Source: Tricholomella constricta (Eukaryota; Basidiomycota; Agaricomycetes; Agaricales; Lyophyllaceae). From it: a DNA stretch of 64,000 nt. The stretch is from positions 372,001 through 436,000 of the forward strand of contig JAACJP010000036.1 of assembly GCA_013368375.1 (NCBI GenBank), given 5' to 3'. Of the stretch, positions 9,801-18,018 are shown piece by piece (position 1 is the first letter of the stretch; each line of letters begins with the position of its first letter). The notes beneath the pieces are model-generated. The model ran no database searches and was not told the DNA's origin. It saw only the letters and a list, made by a program, of their open reading frames with translations. The position numbers and the translations under genes are program-made.

Positions 9801-10121
9801 ACCTGATACAGGTTCATCTTTGGGTTTCCGATCGAGTCGACCGGTTCCCATCTGTACTCCCTCTTCTCGACTGGCGATTGGCCTCGTCAGAATTGCGCTC
9901 TGAGGTCGAGCGCTAATGCGCTCGCCCTCTAGATGATGGTTTCCCTCATCTAGTTGGTGGGAGTTTGCCACGTCACGCGTGGCTTCCACTCTGTCACCGC
10001 TCCCGGCGACTCCACTTCCCGGTGGGTTCTCGACTCGCGAGCGCGGATTGTCCGGCGCCGCGGATCCCGACCGGGATCGGTCAGAAGGCTTCGGCTTTGA
10101 ACTCTTCTTCTTGTTGGGCAT
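6822..10121 (-). CDS. gag: Gypsy-A gag with zinc knuckle and aspartic protease
   Basis: I take ATG 10121 (protein start MPNKKKSSKPK), 55 bp inside the 5' LTR, rather than a non-ATG start further upstream. The 1099-residue product begins with a long, charged, low-complexity region of ~550 residues. A retrotransposon Gag (capsid-like) domain follows with motifs EEFDTWLYSILRWME and GAAAVWFTD. A zinc knuckle CFDCGSLEHLARSRKC comes next; its last spacing is six residues instead of the usual four. A long acidic stretch follows, then a pepsin-like retroviral protease with FDSGCTAEAVS near residue 975. It ends in UGA, directly followed in frame by pol. Confidence 0.9.
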   Translation of the reverse strand: MPNKKKSSKPKPSDRSRSGSAAPDNPRSRVENPPGSGVAGSGDRVEATRDVANSHQLDEGNHHLEGERISARPQSAILTRPIASREEGVQMGTGRLDRKPKDEPVSGISLEHQEVFPAPFDNISRGSVQTRGTGHGHPAIYGTSELTDVPDSRSSKMMSTTARRNRRAEKKPAKREGSVPLPSSSVVDDRDLLVDDAFEKCVEAMEGQSALRKNQEIVVESIVLQLRSGSRKGVTPSRAQLSSLVEEGLRKYDEVVEQVESPLVQQETEEQNRRAVAQRDTALPSIDTMEAVNQSLRQPRQQDETSSPVRVRHAAYERAMNPPQAGPAATSYSRTWDLSGEGPTSYKRGPSCDDEIVTHCAEPPSGRATEAARISGRNSVATTRPQPERLGYGGNDVDSEVEENSESKFEGGSNNASPAPVRPEYGSGGRGTTTPRPTHASHPTGGWDARSNSPNNPQYYGGIRLPSRTPGVHYGGSQQQLVTPQKPVRSFRASGLQRQGEYLLKVHGRYHATIDEKLDSVIAMQQGGARPGALRVPMPEEYSGAPSMEEFDTWLYSILRWMEISQLGGQDRERERISYTGMYLKGAAAVWFTDNVDGIHRRRRDWTFKDVITGLYDQFIHEASLQDAYVGFERAVYGADGGINEFFHQLKRYAERMAMPPDPYTFKRRFMTGIPRYLRKEILNRGFTAETSRMREILEAGLKIEQANRVLRGYDDYEAVARKSGEKKETVLGRAPTRTYEGGSRPPYKPAGQRSEPKSDGKKPPATPTKGVEAGTKHAGEKRLACFDCGSLEHLARSRKCPKNKTGTARLNAVRDIVDDTSDTEIAERSHDARGGSKRPVETDSVEPEESETPLLGEQYESEGEDYALEQYEEYGSDDDRDTIERLCYGRTLEDNSGDEGLPLLVEVSDSESEDEGETVQMFATIAEMGTGNRPIIVKKSTRLLKRPTRKAQERQCFTALVEINGLKAFTLFDSGCTAEAVSPEFAKVAKMKVHQLEEVVPLQLGTKGSRSVINYGTSVPMKYEAIDVSVYFDIVNLDKYDAIIGIALMRQLEIELDFRHNCVWVGGTPAPTFTVEEETREMARRSALRRSDAGCSKE

Positions 10122-10176
10122 TTTTGGAATTAAGATTTTTAGGGGTGTTCCCTTGAAGCAAGGGTGTTTAAAAAAC
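10122..10176 (-). other. Gypsy-A leader between 5' LTR and gag
   Basis: Only 55 bp separate the LTR from the gag ATG. The expected TGG-initial tRNA primer site is not seen next to the LTR; the sense strand continues GTTTTTTAAACACCC instead. A perfect 6-bp hairpin (CCCTTG/CAAGGG, 3-nt loop) lies at 10150-10164. First-strand priming by another route, such as self-priming as in Tf1, is possible but not shown. Confidence 0.5.
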
Positions 10177-10371
10177 TGTAAGGCTTGGGGTAGACTTAGA
10201 GAGATCACACCAAGCTAAACACGACCACTATTTGGATTGTGTGTAGTATAGGTGTATGTCTAAGTTCTAAACATTATATAATACAGAAGTGCTGGCTATA
10301 TATGGCCAGCACCTTTAGAAATAAATAAGAACAAACAACGATCGCTACCATATTCGGTAACACCCGTTACA
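10177..10371 (-). repeat. Gypsy-A 5' LTR (195 bp)
   Basis: It is a direct repeat of 263-450 with the same TGTAA...TTACA ends, followed at 10372-10376 by the ACTCC target duplication. Being upstream of gag on the minus strand, it carries the element's promoter. A TATATA core flanked by GTGCTGG/CCAGCAC is the best candidate. Confidence 0.93.
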
Positions 10372-12351
10372 ACTCCTGTTACCTCTTCGCACGGTCATGA
10401 CGACAATAAGCTCCCGAATACGACTCATATTCCGTTGCTCACCGGCAAACATGACTGGGGCCCCTGGTATTCTGCGGTTAACATCATCCTTGACAATATG
10501 GATCTCACTAGCCATATATGTGAGCCCCCCAACCCCAATGATCCGTACGACCCTGGTTTCGTTCCTACGTATCCGCCCATTGTCACCCGGACTTCCACGG
10601 CTGGTGAACTTCAGGACTGGCGGACGTGGTGGAATCGTGATGGATCTGCTAAGCATATTCTCCTTTCCCGCCTTTCTGGCTCAATTCAGAACAGCTTACC
10701 GGGCTATGGTCGTGCTGTGGGCCCTCGACAATCTGCTCATGATATTTTCGTGAACCTCCGTCATCTTTATGGTATCGGTGATTGGACTTCAGCTCAAGTC
10801 ATCAAGATGCGCCTTCGGAACCTGTCCTATGGTCCTCATCGCATTATGGACTATATCACGGCCTGGCGTAACGACATCAATCAGCTTGACTCTGCTGGTT
10901 TTCCCTGGGAATTACGCGATGGCCTCTCGGCTTTCCTGGATCACTTTCCATACACCAATCACCATCTCGTTGATCTTAGCGCTTACCGCAAACTTCTCAA
11001 GGGTCCGACTTCTTCCTTACCATCATATCATGATGTCTTCGCGGATTTCTACGATGTTGAAGTTGACTACCTGCGCCTTCACCCTCGCTCCCGCATCCCT
11101 ACCAATAATCCCGCTTCACGTCCGAACCCACCTCTCTCCCCACAAACCACCTCTACTGCTCCCTTGCCCTCTAATTCTGCCGTCTCTTCCAACCCCGCCG
11201 CTGCATGCCCTCGCCCTCCTCCGCCGCCCTCTGCTGTGAACTCGAACTGGCGGATGAATACTGGTGTCCCTGGGGGTGTCAATCAGCGTTCCACTCAAGC
11301 TTTGTTTGCAGATGGTCCAGAACACTCCACAGAGCCCATTCCCGACGGCGAAGATGATTACAATACCGCTTCCCCTTGTGACCCTGACCCTCCTTTACTC
11401 GATACAGCTCCTCCTTCCGTATTTGCAGGCATTTCTGTAGCTGGCCTGACCAATAACATGATCTTTGACGCTTATGTGCCCACCCCCCTGAGCGAACTTC
11501 AGGTCGATATTGGTCCGTTCGCTTTCTCGGCTCACCTACAACATTACAACTGTCTCCTTGACTCCGGGTGCAGCCGACACATTTTCCATCAGCGCGAAGT
11601 ATTCTGGTCTTATGACACCACTGATGCTACGTCTCTCCTCACTGCAAACTCTGGCTCTCTTCCTGTCCTTGCGCGCGGTGAAGTTCGTCTTCGGGTCGAT
11701 TGCACGGACGGTAAACAGGTCACCATTTGTCTCCGGGACTGTCTTCATGCCCCCTCATGCCCTATCAATCTCCTCTCCGTCGGTTCCCTCACTAGCCATG
11801 GCCTGGAATTTGATTGGCGTCCCGGAGATCACACCTTTATTCGTTTTCCTTCCGACCATCCGATCTTCCCCGCCTCTACCTTCCTTGCTGATGTGTATCG
11901 TCGCCTCTCCTTCCTCCGATGCGACCTACTGTCCTCTGCCTCTCCCCACCCCTCGCCTCCCGTCGTCTCTCCTCCTCCCTCTGAACCCATCGCTGCTCCT
12001 GTTTTCGACCGGATCCGTGAAACCCCTGAACTTTGGCACCGACATTTGGGTCACATTGGACTTGATGCTACATGCGCTGTTCTCCTTCAAGAGTATGCTA
12101 CCGGCGTCAAATGGGAAGGAAAATTTAGCCATACTCACTGCATCCCTTGCCTTATCGGCAAGTATCCTCATCGACCATACACCAATAATCAACACCGTGC
12201 TTCTAATATCTGCGATCTTGTCCATATGGATACGTGTGGTTCCTTTCCGGTCGCTACCCCTCACAATAAGCAATATTTTTTCAGCCTTCTTAATGACTGC
12301 TCGAATTGGGGACTCACCGACCTCATGGCGCACAAAGCGAAGCGTTCTTGA
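10372..12351 (+). pseudogene. Copia gag, protease and integrase zinc-binding region
   Basis: The Copia frame resumes after the Gypsy-A target duplication, in phase with 1-262. A Copia Gag (UBN2-like) domain follows with HDWGPWYSAVN and LYGIGDWTSAQVIKMRL. A proline/serine-rich linker comes next, then the aspartic protease LLDSGCSRHI, the DCLHAPSCPINLLSVGSL segment typical of Copia, and the GAG-pre-integrase zinc region ELWHRHLGH...CIPCLIGK. The integrase core begins with HMDTCG. The frame runs into a stop at 12351 because of a frameshift near 12340. Confidence 0.9.
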
Positions 12352-13519
12352 TCTATAGAACTGCTGAAGCTGCTTGGGAACTCCAGTCCGGCAACCCTAT
12401 TCGGGCCATTCGCTGCGACGGCGCGAAAGATTTATTCTCGGAAAATTCGCCAGCCATCTACGCTCGCGAGGTATCCAGCAGCAAATTACGGCCGAATACG
12501 CTCATCAGCAGAATGGAAAGATTGAACGTTATATTCGCACCCTCGAAGATGGCGCTCAAGCCATGATTGCTGATGCTCGTCTCCCACCTTCGTTCCTTGG
12601 CAACGCCATCTTGACTTATCAATATCTTCTCAATTGCACTCCTACCTCCACCTTGCCCCAAAACACCACTCCTTTCGAAGCTTTTAAATCTACCAAACCC
12701 GACTTGTCACATCTCTGTGTATGGGGGTGCCAATGCTATGTCGCTATACCTCCTGAACTGCGTATCAAAGGTGGCCCTCGACGTTTCGAAGCTATCTTTG
12801 TCGGCTACACTGAAGGTCGGGAGGGATGGCGGGTTCGCAATCTCGATAGTCGTTACCACTTTACCAGAGACGCGATCTTCAATGAATCTACCCCTGGACA
12901 TCTTTCTCCCTCTCGTGGTCCGCACTTTCCCGAACCTACCCCTCTCTCATCTCATCTTCCCTCTCCTCGTCCTGTTCGAACTGCTAAACTGACCGAAAAA
13001 GGACTGGCCTATCAGGAAGACACTGCAGCTTGTCGTTCTCGCCTCGCTCATAAGCAAACATCTCCCGACGTTCCCTTACCTTTAGACGTCTCCCTACTTT
13101 CCGATTTTGTATTGTTCACTGCTGCAGAAGATTTCATTACCCCCGACTCGTACTCGTCCCTCGCAGACTATGAAGCTGACACCCTTCTCGAGCACTGTAT
13201 GGGGGTGTCCAACAACTCTTCCAAATTCTATCCAACTCGCAACTTCAATCTTGACAAAGCTCCGGAATCTCAACGCGAGGCATATGCTCGTCCGGATTCT
13301 GATGTTTGGCGTGCTGCCGAACGCCGCGAACTGGATAGCCTTCTCGAGAAACATGTACTTGAAGAAGCTTTGCTGCCCAAAGGTCGAAATGCCATCGGTC
13401 TGGTCTGGGTATATGCGCACAAGCGCAACCCTGATGGTACCATTATCAAGGGCAAAGAAAAGGCACGCCTCTGTGCCCAAGGATTTTGTCAGCGCCCAAG
13501 GATTTTGTCAGCGCCCTGA
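12306..13519 (+). pseudogene. Copia integrase core to start of reverse transcriptase (frameshifted)
   Basis: Homology continues in one frame for ~12310-12440 (IRCDGAKDLFS, the second integrase aspartate). It then moves to another frame from ~12440 (AEYAHQQNGKIERYIRTL, with the catalytic glutamate), through the integrase C-terminal region (WGCQCYVAIPPE, FVGYTEG) and a linker into the RT N-terminus (WVYAHKRNPDG). It ends at 13519 because of the 19-bp tandem duplication. Two frameshifts in 100 bp plus the duplication show decay. Confidence 0.88.
13475..13512 (+). repeat. 19-bp tandem duplication that breaks the Copia RT frame
   Basis: Two exact copies of GCCCAAGGATTTTGTCAGC lie at 13475-13493 and 13494-13512. 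Removing one restores the conserved RT segment CAQGFCQRPDDYGKTYAP. The duplication adds 19 bases and so shifts the frame. Confidence 0.92.
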
Positions 13520-13765
13520 CGATTATGGCAAAACTTACGCTCCAGTCGCAAAACTTACCAGTATTCGCATCGTTCTTGCTTTTGCCAATCATCACGCCTA
13601 CGAAATCATGAGCTGTGATGTTAAAACCGCCTTCTTGCATGCACTCGTCAGTACCATCATATTCACGCGCCAGATCCCTGGCTACCCTCTTCCTAACCGT
13701 GCTACTGTCTACCGCCTCCTTCGTGCCCTCTATGGTCTTCGCCAATCAGCATATGAGTTCTACAT
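13494..13765 (+). pseudogene. Copia reverse transcriptase, fingers/palm part, cut by Gypsy-B
   Basis: It encodes YGKTYAPVAKLTSIRIVLAF, DVKTAFLHA and RLLRALYGLRQSA, typical Copia RT blocks. It is interrupted at TTCTACAT (13758-13765) by Gypsy-B; RT resumes at 26720 with the same TACAT. The catalytic HVDD box lies in the later piece. Confidence 0.9.
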
Positions 13766-14347
13766 TGTGATACCGAGTCCTGATACTTCTCGTGAGGAGA
13801 AGTCCTGCGAGTAGCCCGGGTCACAGCGCTCTCGTGGGGCGTTCTCCGGGCTAGAGGGTAGAAGGGGAGCTCAGGTCACAGCTCTCCGTAGGAGGCGTTC
13901 CCCAGAGCTCCAAGGTCGATCGGGTCACAGCGCCCCAGCGGAGGCGTTCCCCGATCGTCGTGATGGGAGAGAAAAGAGAGAGAGAGAGGGAAGAGTCGGG
14001 TTACGTCACTTGAGTGAAGCGTGATCCGGATGTTCCCGAGCTGAGTCACCCTTAGCTAGGGGAGGTTTGACCCACCTCTGGGCTCTGTAAGCCTGAGAAG
14101 GCGAGCGTTGACCCGGCTCCGGGTCCTAGGCCTAGGAGGTGGCAAGGCGCCTCATTCGTAGCAGACTTACGGTTGAAGTCAGACGAGTGAGGCAAGATGG
14201 TAGTGGTATAATTGATATCGAGTCCATAAGGGACTCGCGTGGTATAGGCAGCAGTATTTGTACGTATGTACAGATGTGTAGAGATATTATTTATACAGGG
14301 CATCGGGCCGGTCGCGCACGCTCCTTGGTGGCGCACCCGTCGTCACA
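13766..14347 (-). repeat. Gypsy-B 3' LTR (582 bp)
   Basis: It is a direct repeat of 26138-26719. It holds the three-hairpin array at 13812-13957, a GA-rich stretch at about 13965-14000 and several further inverted repeats. The neighbouring sense sequence CTGGGGGGCTC (14348-14358) is the polypurine tract. Confidence 0.96.
13812..13957 (-). other. Array of three structured hairpin units in the Gypsy-B LTR
   Basis: Three units (13812-13853, 13866-13911, 13917-13957) share, in + strand reading, GTCACA, a 15-16-nt inner hairpin and GTTC. Their outer arms are unrelated in sequence but perfectly complementary: TAGCCCGG/CCGGGCTA, GGAGCTC/GAGCTCC and CGATCGGG/CCCGATCG. Conserved internal loops with covarying stems are a strong sign of selected RNA structure. 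A weaker fourth unit (TCGGG/CCCGA with GTCAC and GTTC) lies at about 14007-14041. The same array recurs in the other LTR at 26184-26329. Confidence 0.75.
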
Positions 14348-14390
14348 GAGCCCCCCAGCGGTGCAGACCGGTACAGCCCCTCGTTTTGCT

Positions 14391-17300
14391 TCAAAGCCCA
14401 CGACCTCGTTTGCGCCTGTTCCGTTCGTTCCGTCCAATTCTCGTGCGGCGAGGCGGCGGTACGTATAGCTGGAGTTGTGGCGGTGCGTCCTGAGGGAGTT
14501 CCCCGTCCTCCAAGTTGTCATCGTCGTCGCCGTTGTTATCGTCGTGGTCGTCGATAAGGCGGTCGATCAGGGACACTGGGTTCGAGAGCCTGTTTTCCAA
14601 CGGTCGCGGCGGTTCCGTGAACCTCTGGCTCAGGGGCAACGAAGATGGGCCGGCCACTGGAAGGTCCGGCGGAGGAGCGGAGGTTAGCCTTGCGCCCAAA
14701 GAACGAAGTGGGGGCCTGGCCGGAGGGAGCGGAATGGGAAGCGCGATCGTCGGAACTGGCGGCAACGGCGACGTAGTGGAGAGAGGGGCGGTCGCTGTGA
14801 AGCCCATTCGCATGAGCACTTCCATGACCGCGTGACTCGTGAGCTGAGCCAGTTGAGCGGGGTCCAGAGCGGGCAGGGTCGCTGGCGCCACTGACGTGGG
14901 AGGGACGGGTGAAGGGGATACTTGACGCTGCTTCCCCTTGCTCGCGGAGGTAGGCGGTGGGGAAAGGGCCCGAGACGGGAAAGGGGCATCTTGACGCTGT
15001 TTCCCTTTAGCTTCCCGACTATAGCGAGGCGGACTTCTCGCTTCCCGCACTCGGGCGACTTTCCGCGGAGGCGACGGGGAGCGACGCGGTGGCGGGGAAC
15101 GTCCCCTGACGAGAGTCCTTCCTGGCAGCGGCAAACGAGTCGGGGACCGCTCGTGCCTCCTCGTATCTCGGACGGGCGGTCCTCGTGCATACGGAGTAGG
15201 CGACCGCCGTCTGAGTCTCGCGGCTTCTGTGGGGTCAGGGTGGCGGCGCTGAGGCCCAGAGGACGAGGCCTGTTCTTGGTTGGCACCCGTTGCGAGCGAA
15301 ACCGGCGTCACCGCACTAGCCTGCACGAAGTCTTCTTCGGAGGCGCGCAAAAGCTCCATACGCGCTAAAGCGGGAGTGCTGGCCAATGGGTAGGTCTCCC
15401 TTAGGACCACTGCGCCTTCAGGAGTTGCTACCGATATCCACAACGTCCTTCGGAAAGTGGTCGTTGTGCCTAGCAAGCGCACGATCTCGACTTCCGGCAT
15501 GTCGCGTGCCGCTGACCTCACAGCTTCCTCCACCGATGCCAGGGACGTAGAGAGGGGAAAGGGGGCAGAGCGAAGATACGGGGACTCCGGCGAAGAATGG
15601 GCTACTGCTGGTACGTCGGGGAGTTCATCGACTGCCATGGCAAAGGCGGGGTCCTCCACGACGTGGTCCTCATCGACCTCCATGGGAACAAAGGGGGCAT
15701 CTGCAGCCAGTTGCGCGGGCGCTTCGGGGGAATGGGCCCGGGACGTCTCTGATCCGAGAGAGATCAATGATTCTTCGTCTTCATCTCGGCGACGGGCGCT
15801 TACGCTCGAAACGAAGTCGTCGATTGCAGCTGCTATCCGCGGAGAGATGCCTCCGACGCCAGGGGTAGCGATGAGGAGTACTGGAGGATGAGCGGGAGCG
15901 GTCGTTGGAGCGGTCTCATGATCAGGAGTCGGATCGTCGAGAGCGGCAGCGACACTGGCAACACGCTTTGGCAAAGCGTTCGCGAGTGGTGGTTCCGCGA
16001 CCTTGCCTACGTTGGCGGGCTCCGGATTTCGCTTCAGATAGACCCAGTTGGAAGCGGAGAGTTTTCTCTCGCCTCCAACGGCAGCGTAGGAGCCAGGAGG
16101 AGCGGGTAAACCGAACACTCGGACGTCCGTGGTTAGGCCAACGGGTTTCCGGAGCTTATTGTCGGTGAACAACTCTCGTCGGTACTCGCGATCGTAGTAG
16201 CTGTACTCCGTGTCGGGATTCTTCTTGCTCCCTATCTGAACGAAGACCCCTTCGTTCACTTCCTCCAGCTTAATCCATTTCCCGGGACCTTGTACGCCCC
16301 GCACCGGCGGCGGTTTTATCCAAGCAACGCGATCTTCAAAGAGATCATGTAGATCCAGGGGGGGCATGGCCAGCGTCACCTGAGCATCGGGCTCGTCCGT
16401 GGACAAGCCGTCGTCAGGTTCCGCTCTGGGGGACTCTGGTTGCGGGGTACTTGGACGAAACTTCCAGATCCCGGTGCTGTCTCCTGTCCATCCTTGGCTT
16501 ATTGCGGAGGACCATTCACGGTGCTCAGCTAACACCTTGAGCGCGGGATAGGAGACGACAGGAGCTCGATAAAGGCTTCGTCGACTACCATTGCGGATAG
16601 CGACGATGTCGAAGGGGTTGACCTTTTCTCGAAGATATTGGACGCCCGTGCCAATCGTCCAATTCTCCTTGTGGTCCTTAGAGAACCGGGTGGACCATTG
16701 CGCCGTGTAATCGAGCTTGTGTACGATAAAACACGGTACATTCTGGCTGAGGAGCCAAAGGGATTCATATTCCCGCCCCCCATTAATCCATACTCCCATG
16801 AAGTCGTCGTTAGCGACGGGAATGCCTTCACTTCGAATTCTGGCTATAGGCTCCGTCCATCCGTTTTTCAAGAGACGCGAGGCGAAGAGTATCCACGCCG
16901 CCTTGTCCTTCATTCCTCTCTGGATTTCGACCGCTACGTCAACAACTTCGTCCCAAACCGTCAAATGTGAGAGGGCGTCGACCTCGGAGAGTAAGGGTAG
17001 ACAGGGTCGAGCAGCCCAAAAATTCGGGTACAAGCTCTCTATTTTGGCCGCGGCAGCGACATCTTTGTCGAGGGCTTCGAGTCGTTTCTTTAACCGGGCA
17101 ATGTACTCCTTCTTTACCCTTCCTTTCGCGGGTTCGGTGCTGTCCCATTGCCACCCGAGTATCTCGTATTCGGGGAAGTCCCTTCGGAAATTGAATCCTA
17201 CTTGGGGCAGAAGGATAAAGCCTCGCCATACCTGTCTACAAACCATTTGCGGGGAGACGGTATAGTCGAATCTTCCAAGGTGTCCGTCGAACCTTCGTTG

Positions 17301-17534
17301 AGACCGGTCCTTAGGAATCGTGAGGAGGAGATTTTCCGGCACCAAGCCGGGCAGGAACGGGGTTTGCGCTGAATTGGGGGACCAGGCTTCATGTTCGGTC
17401 ATGACCGTTCTTCCACGCAATTGGTTGATGCGGGGCAGTCGAAAAGAAAGGGAGTCGTTGATGACAGGGGGATCGTCATATCCGGTGTCACTGGCGAGCC
17501 GAGGGATGGCAAACGCGCGCGAGTCGAAAGACAT
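14391..17534 (-). CDS. Gypsy-B ORF3: 1047-residue protein of unknown function
   Basis: The frame starts at ATG 17534, 485 bp after the pol stop, and ends 43 bp before the 3' LTR. Residues ~1-330 look globular, with motifs such as FDYTVSPQMVCRQVWRGF, FMGVWINGGREYESLWLL and VPCFIVHKLD. Residues ~370-560 carry a second folded-looking region. The remainder is acidic and then strongly RS/SP-rich (RRSPSPPRKVARVREARSPP). Near the end are EVLMRMGF, LEDGELPQ and a basic tail NERNRRKRGRGL. No membrane segment or catalytic signature is recognised. A decayed relative occurs at 60430-62000, and Gypsy-A ORF3/4 has the same position and similar composition, which suggests an accessory protein kept by several families. 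Confidence 0.75.
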   Translation of the reverse strand: MSFDSRAFAIPRLASDTGYDDPPVINDSLSFRLPRINQLRGRTVMTEHEAWSPNSAQTPFLPGLVPENLLLTIPKDRSQRRFDGHLGRFDYTVSPQMVCRQVWRGFILLPQVGFNFRRDFPEYEILGWQWDSTEPAKGRVKKEYIARLKKRLEALDKDVAAAAKIESLYPNFWAARPCLPLLSEVDALSHLTVWDEVVDVAVEIQRGMKDKAAWILFASRLLKNGWTEPIARIRSEGIPVANDDFMGVWINGGREYESLWLLSQNVPCFIVHKLDYTAQWSTRFSKDHKENWTIGTGVQYLREKVNPFDIVAIRNGSRRSLYRAPVVSYPALKVLAEHREWSSAISQGWTGDSTGIWKFRPSTPQPESPRAEPDDGLSTDEPDAQVTLAMPPLDLHDLFEDRVAWIKPPPVRGVQGPGKWIKLEEVNEGVFVQIGSKKNPDTEYSYYDREYRRELFTDNKLRKPVGLTTDVRVFGLPAPPGSYAAVGGERKLSASNWVYLKRNPEPANVGKVAEPPLANALPKRVASVAAALDDPTPDHETAPTTAPAHPPVLLIATPGVGGISPRIAAAIDDFVSSVSARRRDEDEESLISLGSETSRAHSPEAPAQLAADAPFVPMEVDEDHVVEDPAFAMAVDELPDVPAVAHSSPESPYLRSAPFPLSTSLASVEEAVRSAARDMPEVEIVRLLGTTTTFRRTLWISVATPEGAVVLRETYPLASTPALARMELLRASEEDFVQASAVTPVSLATGANQEQASSSGPQRRHPDPTEAARLRRRSPTPYARGPPVRDTRRHERSPTRLPLPGRTLVRGRSPPPRRSPSPPRKVARVREARSPPRYSREAKGKQRQDAPFPSRALSPPPTSASKGKQRQVSPSPVPPTSVAPATLPALDPAQLAQLTSHAVMEVLMRMGFTATAPLSTTSPLPPVPTIALPIPLPPARPPLRSLGARLTSAPPPDLPVAGPSSLPLSQRFTEPPRPLENRLSNPVSLIDRLIDDHDDNNGDDDDNLEDGELPQDAPPQLQLYVPPPRRTRIGRNERNRRKRGRGL

Positions 17535-18018
17535 GATTGGGAAAAGGGGGGCGGGTCGTGGGCGTTTCGGGTGATGAGGTCGTCATAGAAAGATCGCGAA
17601 CTATCCGTCACACAAGACGCTACGCGTTGGTTCCGGATTAGTTCTTTTCCGCGCAATCTTTTGGCGAAAAGTTCGAGAGAATCCGTCACACAAGACACTA
17701 AGTGTCGGTTCCGGAATCTTATTTCGACGAGTGATGAGTTCGAGAGGAGTAGGCCAAGTAAGGAGTAACCGTCACACAAGACACTAGGTGTCGGTTCCGG
17801 AGCCCTTTTTTCTTCGACGTGGAGGAGGGGTGAGAGGTATTAAAGAAGGGGGAGGAAGGTGATTTAGATGATAGATCTTGACGATCCGAGTTTAATAGTC
17901 TATTAATATTAAGGAGTGGAAGTATGGGTTTAGTCGATAACGCTCGAAAGTGTAGGGTCGTTGTCAAGAGATGAAAAAGAATTGATGGAGTGTTGAAGTT
18001 GCTTCGGCATCTCGCGGA
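17535..18018 (-). other. Gypsy-B spacer between pol and ORF3 with three hairpin repeats
   Basis: Three ~35-bp repeats lie at 17603-17638, 17681-17717 and 17767-17802. Each reads, on the + strand, TCCG or ACCG, then TCACACAAG, a small hairpin, GGTTCCGG. The inner stem is ACGC/GCGT in the first and ACAC/GTGT in the other two, a compensatory change. The architecture GTCACA - inner hairpin - GTTC inside an outer stem is the same as in the LTR units. The rest of the 484-bp spacer shows no coding sequence I can support. Confidence 0.7.

Larger units (their letters stand above)
263..10371 (-). mobile_element. Gypsy-A: Ty3/Gypsy LTR retrotransposon with chromodomain and extra 3' ORFs
   Basis: Two direct repeats (263-450 and 10177-10371) begin TGTAA and end TTACA. 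The 5-bp duplication ACTCC lies at 258-262 and 10372-10376. On the minus strand the order is 5' LTR, gag-protease (10121-6822), pol (to 2955), ORF3 (2907-1780), ORF4 (1779-619), a purine tract and the 3' LTR. RT-RNase H-integrase-chromodomain order places it in the chromovirus branch of Ty3/Gypsy. The LTRs differ by about two substitutions and one 7-bp indel, so the insertion is fairly recent. It lies antisense inside the Copia gag. Confidence 0.95.

Noticed and set aside
6822..10208. Longer gag starting at 10208
   Set aside because: That start is not an ATG and lies inside the LTR; ATG 10121 gives the basic MPNKKK start 55 bp after the LTR.
13812..13957. CRISPR-like array or tRNA genes in the Gypsy-B LTR repeats
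   Set aside because: The units are hairpins within an LTR of a eukaryotic element, with no spacers and no tRNA cloverleaf.
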